From Defluviitaleaceae bacterium (GTDB taxonomy: Bacteria; Bacillota; Clostridia; Lachnospirales; WQUN01), in the NCBI GenBank assembly GCA_009781765.1, contig WQVC01000002.1, positions 1 through 64,000 on the forward strand: a stretch of DNA of 64,000 bases, given 5' to 3'. The number at the start of each line of letters is the position of its first letter. Positions within the stretch are counted from its first letter, which is position 1. Shown piece by piece: positions 59,035-64,000 of the stretch. Under the pieces are notes generated by a model. The model made no database searches. It worked only from the letters and a program-made list of their open reading frames with translations, and had not been told where the DNA came from. The position numbers and the translations under genes are program-made.

Positions 59035-59958
59035 ATGCCCTCAATGAAGGCAATTAAGCGTAGGCGTTTGACCGTAAAAAATATTTCGCAAATCACAAAG
59101 GCCATGAATCTTGTGGCGACATCGAAGTTGCAGCGCGCTCGCGCGAATAAATCTGCTGTCGGGCGTCCGGTGCAAGCTACTTTTGATATTGTTTACAATG
59201 CGGTAAGCGACGAGCGCGCTTTGGCGCAGCCTTTTGTTGCGTCTCGTGAAGTAAAAAAAACAGCGTATGTTTTAATCACGAGTAATCGAGGGCTTTGCGG
59301 CGGGTATAATTCAAACGTATGTAAAGCACTTAACGTACATGCCAAAGGCAAGGATTTTGTGATTTTGCCCTTGGGTACAAAAGGGCGCGATTATTTCAGA
59401 CGGCGCGGCGCAGAGCTTTTGGATATGCCTTCGACATCAGAAACACCGAATTTTGCCGAGGCCAAGGCTGCCGGCGACAGACTTGTTGAGATGTACGAGG
59501 CTGGAGAAATCGACGAAGTTTATCTTGTTTACACGCAATTTTTTACAGTGCTTTCGCTTGAGCCGATTATTCGAAAGGTTTTGCCTCTCGACCCGGATTA
59601 TTTGCGCCGCGTTGTTGGGACACATCTGAAAGATGCCGAGGAATGGGAAAACTTAGGCTTTTTTTCGAAGCCCGAGCCCAAAGAAGAGTCGAAATTGAAC
59701 CAAGAGGTTGAGTTTGATTCGGGCATCGAAAACGTGCTTCGGAACTTGATTCCGTGGTATTTGAGTATGTATCTTTACGCCGCGATGGCGTCGTCTGCAC
59801 TTTGCGAGCAAGCTGCTCGCATGACGAGCATGGATTCCGCCACCAAGAACGCCGGCGAAATTATTGAAAAGTTAACATTGCAATTCAACCGTCAGCGTCA
59901 AAGTATTATCACGCAGGAAATTACCGAGATTGTAAGCGGAGCGAACGCGCTTCAATAG
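59035..59958 (+). CDS. atpG: F1 subunit gamma
   Basis: Central rotor shaft. 307 residues: N-terminal coiled-coil MPSMKAIKRRRLTVKNISQITKAMNLVATSKL (in two stretches), SNRGLCGGYN near 83, and C-terminal helix ATKNAGEIIEKLTLQFNRQRQ. It has ~20 residues more than usual, in a charged segment EWENLGFFSKPEPKEES near 205-225. A GNAT gene, not atpD, follows. Confidence 0.95.
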   Translation: MPSMKAIKRRRLTVKNISQITKAMNLVATSKLQRARANKSAVGRPVQATFDIVYNAVSDERALAQPFVASREVKKTAYVLITSNRGLCGGYNSNVCKALNVHAKGKDFVILPLGTKGRDYFRRRGAELLDMPSTSETPNFAEAKAAGDRLVEMYEAGEIDEVYLVYTQFFTVLSLEPIIRKVLPLDPDYLRRVVGTHLKDAEEWENLGFFSKPEPKEESKLNQEVEFDSGIENVLRNLIPWYLSMYLYAAMASSALCEQAARMTSMDSATKNAGEIIEKLTLQFNRQRQSIITQEITEIVSGANALQ

Positions 59959-59974
59959 AGGAGGCATTTCGCGG

Positions 59975-61857
<1,883 letters not shown>

Positions 61858-61914
61858 ATTTCGACGAAAGGAACGCGGGCGACGAAATTTCGACGTTCAG
61901 CGAGCGGCAAAATT

Positions 61915-62355
61915 ATGGCGGATGCAGTAGGTAAAAAATTAGAATTGCGGGTAATCGCGCCGACAATGGCGACGGACAAAAACCCGTATAAATTCAGAAA
62001 GTCTGTTGATATGGCGATTATGCGTTGTACGACGGGCGATATGGGGATTTTGCCGGGGCGTATGCCTGTTTCAATGGTTCTCGGTACAGGCGTTTTGCGC
62101 ATTTTTGACGAGGACACCGAGCGGCATATGGCAATTCTCGGAGGCGTGGCACATGCGGCTGACGACGTTGTAACGATTTTATCTGACGCGGCATTCATGC
62201 CGGATGAAATCGACGCACAAAAAATTTCCGAGGAAATAGCAGAAATTCGCCGTCTTTCAGACGAATCTGCCGACTTGGACGAAAAGCAAAAGTATCGCGA
62301 AGATATTTATCGTATGCAGATTCAGCTTGAAGTAGCGGAAACAGCAGGGAAATAG
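61915..62355 (+). CDS. atpC: F1 subunit epsilon
   Basis: Rotor subunit and inhibitor. 146 residues: N-terminal beta barrel (about 8-95) with TGDMGILPGRMP near 45 (GxxGxLPxH-like), C-terminal helical hairpin (about 100-140). Compared with typical ~135 residues it is slightly long. The 57-base gap before it has no clear ribosome site, as for atpH. Terminated by the family A hairpin at 62398. Confidence 0.94.
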   Translation: MADAVGKKLELRVIAPTMATDKNPYKFRKSVDMAIMRCTTGDMGILPGRMPVSMVLGTGVLRIFDEDTERHMAILGGVAHAADDVVTILSDAAFMPDEIDAQKISEEIAEIRRLSDESADLDEKQKYREDIYRMQIQLEVAETAGK

Positions 62356-62397
62356 CTCACATGACGCGGGTAAAGGATGCCCGTTTTTCGGAAAATT

Positions 62398-62438
62398 AAA
62401 AACCTATTGGTAACTACCGGTTGCCAATAGGTTTTTTT
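62398..62438. terminator. family A hairpin, copy 6; atp operon terminator
   Basis: AAAAACCTATTGG (62398-62410) with CCAATAGGTTTTT (62424-62436) then TT; loop TAACTACCGGTTG is a rearranged form of the family loop. Compared with copy 3 the arms change C-G to T-A at the same level, keeping pairing. Confidence 0.88.
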
Positions 62439-62458
62439 TATTGCATAGGAAACTGCTC

Positions 62459-62499
62459 CGGCTTCGAGAGAACGTGCGGCAAATTACACGTGTTCCCGG
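62459..62499. repeat. family E element E2 (inverted)
   Basis: CGGCTTCGAGAGAACGTGCG ... CACGTGTTCCCGG, the reverse complement of 10802-10842 with six or so differences. A GCGCGC-AGT-GCGCGC palindrome follows (62508-62524). Confidence 0.65.
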
Positions 62500-62571
62500 T
62501 GCACGATGCGCGCAGTGCGCGCTTTTTTAATTTTGCCGCTCTCCGGACTTTCAGACCGTTTTCATGCAACG

Positions 62572-63345
62572 CTAATCGTAGAAATCAGGAGCTTTTTTCA
62601 AGGACGCCCAAGCGTTAGGGTCATGGCCGGTTATAATTTTTACGCCCTTTTTCTGCAAATCTCGAAACATTGCCAACGTTCTGATGTACTGAGAGCTGCT
62701 GCACGACGAACCGGGGAGTTTCAATTCGTTAAGATTTTCCTCGGTAAAACATGCGTCTTGGGTTAAAAGTATCGACCCGGATTTTTGCAAATTAACCATC
62801 AGCGACTGATGCCCCGGTGTATGCCCCGGCGTGTAGTAAATAATTATTTTTCCGTCGTTGAACAAATCGTGCTTGTTGTCGTTCCAACCGTCCAACATCA
62901 GCCAATTTACATCTTTATCAAAATCTTCGCGCAGATACACAATTTTCATAAACGGGTCGGGCATGTAAGCATAATGCAATTCCGCCCGCTGAACAACATA
63001 CGTTGCGTTCGGGAAAAGCCCGATGCCTCCCGCGTGGTCAAAATGCAGATGCGAGCAAACATGATAAACAATTTCTTCCGGCTTGATGCCTGATTTTTTC
63101 AAGGCGTCGAGTACATAACCCTCGCCGAACTCGGCAGGGCGGAACGAGTCCCAAATAACTTTGTTTAAAGTTTCCGGGTCGTTTACCGTGGTTTGGTTGT
63201 GGCCGGAGTCGAACAGTACGTAGCCTTTTTCATGCTCAATTAAAAAATAAGGCACGGGAACGTCAAATTTTGTCCCGCCGCTCCCCGCGACAAAAACGCC
63301 CTTGTCGCTGTACAAAACACCGCATTGCATTACATACAATTTCAT
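62572..63345 (-). CDS. metallo-beta-lactamase-fold hydrolase, N-acyl homoserine lactonase-like
   Basis: 257-residue MBL hydrolase. Metal motif SHLHFDHAGG (HxHxDH, about 103-112), further ligands H in GHTPGHQS near 175, D in LLTQDACF near 195 and H in ITGHDP near 240. The N-terminal MQCGVLYSDKGVF, the FDSGHN segment and length match the AttM/AiiA-type lactonases. In an anaerobe the true substrate may be another lactone or thioester. GGAGG ribosome site. Divergent from nothing; follows the hybrid kinase gene end by 18 bases on the same strand. Confidence 0.88.
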   Translation of the reverse strand: MKLYVMQCGVLYSDKGVFVAGSGGTKFDVPVPYFLIEHEKGYVLFDSGHNQTTVNDPETLNKVIWDSFRPAEFGEGYVLDALKKSGIKPEEIVYHVCSHLHFDHAGGIGLFPNATYVVQRAELHYAYMPDPFMKIVYLREDFDKDVNWLMLDGWNDNKHDLFNDGKIIIYYTPGHTPGHQSLMVNLQKSGSILLTQDACFTEENLNELKLPGSSCSSSQYIRTLAMFRDLQKKGVKIITGHDPNAWASLKKAPDFYD

Positions 63346-63362
63346 AACAATTCCTCCGAATT

Positions 63363-64000
63363 TTATTTTTCAGCAGTAAATACGCTGATTTTTTTCACCA
63401 ACAACTCAAAATCTATGGGCTTGCCCAAATGGTCATTCATGCCCGCTTGCATACATTGGTCGATATCTTCCTGAAAAACGTTGGCCGTCATTGCGATAAT
63501 CGGTATTTCACCGCCGAAAGGAAGTTCCCGTATGCGGCGCGTGGCGGTATAGCCGTCCATAACCGGCATCTGAATGTCCATGAGAATGACATCGTACCGT
63601 TCGGGGGCGTTATGAAACATGCCCACAGCCTCTACGCCGTCGGACGCGCATTCAATTGCGATGCCTGTAGGTTCGAGGATTGTCATTACAATTTCGCGAT
63701 TTATTTCCACGTCGTCTACCAACAGCAGCCGACAATTTTCGAAAGCAGGAAGCGTTTGTTTGTCCTCGTTGCTGCCGTTTTCAGCGTCGCCAACCTCAAA
63801 TTTCAGCGTAAACAGAAATTTCGCGCCTTTGCCCGGCTCGGATTCAATTGAAATTTGCCCGTCCATTGCCTCAACAATTCGTTTGCAAATGGCCAACCCC
63901 AACCCGACCCCTCCGAATTTACGGGAAGCACTGTTCTCGGCTTGCTCAAAAGCGTCAAACAAACGGGGCTGATTCGCTTTTGATATACCGATGCCGGTGT
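63363..64000 (-). CDS. C-terminal part of a hybrid sensor histidine kinase (truncated by window)
   Basis: The gene begins beyond the right edge. Visible: the end of the HATPase domain (ISKANQPRLFDAFEQAE, GVGLGLAICKRIVEAM G2 box, GAKFLFTLKF) and a complete receiver domain (about the last 125 residues) with DD in LLLVDDVEIN, phospho-acceptor Asp in ILMDIQMPVMDGY, Thr in AMTANVF and Lys in HLGKPID. The frame is open to position 64000 without a start, so the Met at 63962 is internal. Signal sensed and output are unknown. Confidence 0.93.
   Translation of the reverse strand, partial: TGIGISKANQPRLFDAFEQAENSASRKFGGVGLGLAICKRIVEAMDGQISIESEPGKGAKFLFTLKFEVGDAENGSNEDKQTLPAFENCRLLLVDDVEINREIVMTILEPTGIAIECASDGVEAVGMFHNAPERYDVILMDIQMPVMDGYTATRRIRELPFGGEIPIIAMTANVFQEDIDQCMQAGMNDHLGKPIDFELLVKKISVFTAEK

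Overview
The window looks like a chromosomal segment of an anaerobic, endospore-forming lineage of Bacillota (Clostridia-like). Evidence: an intact spoIIAA-spoIIAB-sigF operon, a flavodoxin-reductase-like/rubredoxin/rubrerythrin protein for peroxide defence without oxygen respiration, a complete F-type ATP synthase operon, GGAGG-type ribosome binding sites before most genes, frequent TTG and GTG starts, and lipoproteins with a uniform FTAC/LAGC-type lipobox. No rRNA, tRNA, CRISPR array, prophage or transposase gene is visible. Taxonomy below class level is a guess.

Layout. 1-4.6 kb: dnaJ, an AlkC/AlkD-like DNA alkylation repair protein, a Smr-less MutS2. 4.8-5.0 kb: an unannotated ~200-nt RNA gene with its own promoter and terminator (6S RNA candidate). 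5.3-9.2 kb: a redox/metal-looking cluster: flavin-rubredoxin-rubrerythrin fusion, a secreted CxC-rich protein, a lipoprotein carrying a heavy-metal-associated domain, and an FtsX/LolD-type ABC exporter. 9.6-13.7 kb: ChvE-GguA-GguB sugar ABC transporter. 13.9-19.0 kb: minus-strand surface and maintenance genes, including a queuosine precursor transporter behind a preQ1-I riboswitch. 19.1-22.7 kb: era, leuB, ald. 23.1-31.4 kb: an RCC1-repeat lipoprotein joined to purK, then a separate purL-purF-purM-purN operon. 31.5-33.9 kb: a DUF6062-like protein, a one-TM protein and a CPBP protease. 34.3-39.0 kb: an operon of four secreted proteins built from shared domains and acidic Asp/Glu-Pro linkers. 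39.3-42.5 kb: ftsZ and pyk, divergent. 42.7-44.7 kb: ECF S component, lipoprotein, thioredoxin-reductase-like flavoprotein. 45.0-50.5 kb: glycolytic operon pgk-tpiA-gpmI-eno with three small genes between gpmI and eno and one after eno. 50.7-52.4 kb: ABC exporter. 52.7-54.2 kb: spoIIAA-spoIIAB-sigF. 54.3-62.4 kb: atp operon with a GNAT gene inside and a c subunit carrying a sodium-binding signature. 62.6-64.0 kb: MBL-fold hydrolase and the C-terminal end of a hybrid sensor kinase.

The most unusual layer is between the genes. At least five families of intergenic inverted repeats recur. Family A: hairpins with a near-constant loop (GGTAGCTGAGCGGTTACC) on arms that change sequence but stay complementary. 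Family B: long hairpins with GAGTGTTGAAAAAT arms, always upstream of a minus-strand gene. Family C: 120-250-bp MITE-like elements with a conserved core, one of which has its exact 13-nt ends present alone 48 kb away. Family D: GCGCGAATGCGC-type terminator modules. Family E: a pair of 40-bp palindromic elements. These are the best candidates here for an undescribed system of mobile or regulatory nucleic-acid elements; the metal/redox cluster and the secreted mosaic array are the best protein-level candidates. All functional statements for them are inference.
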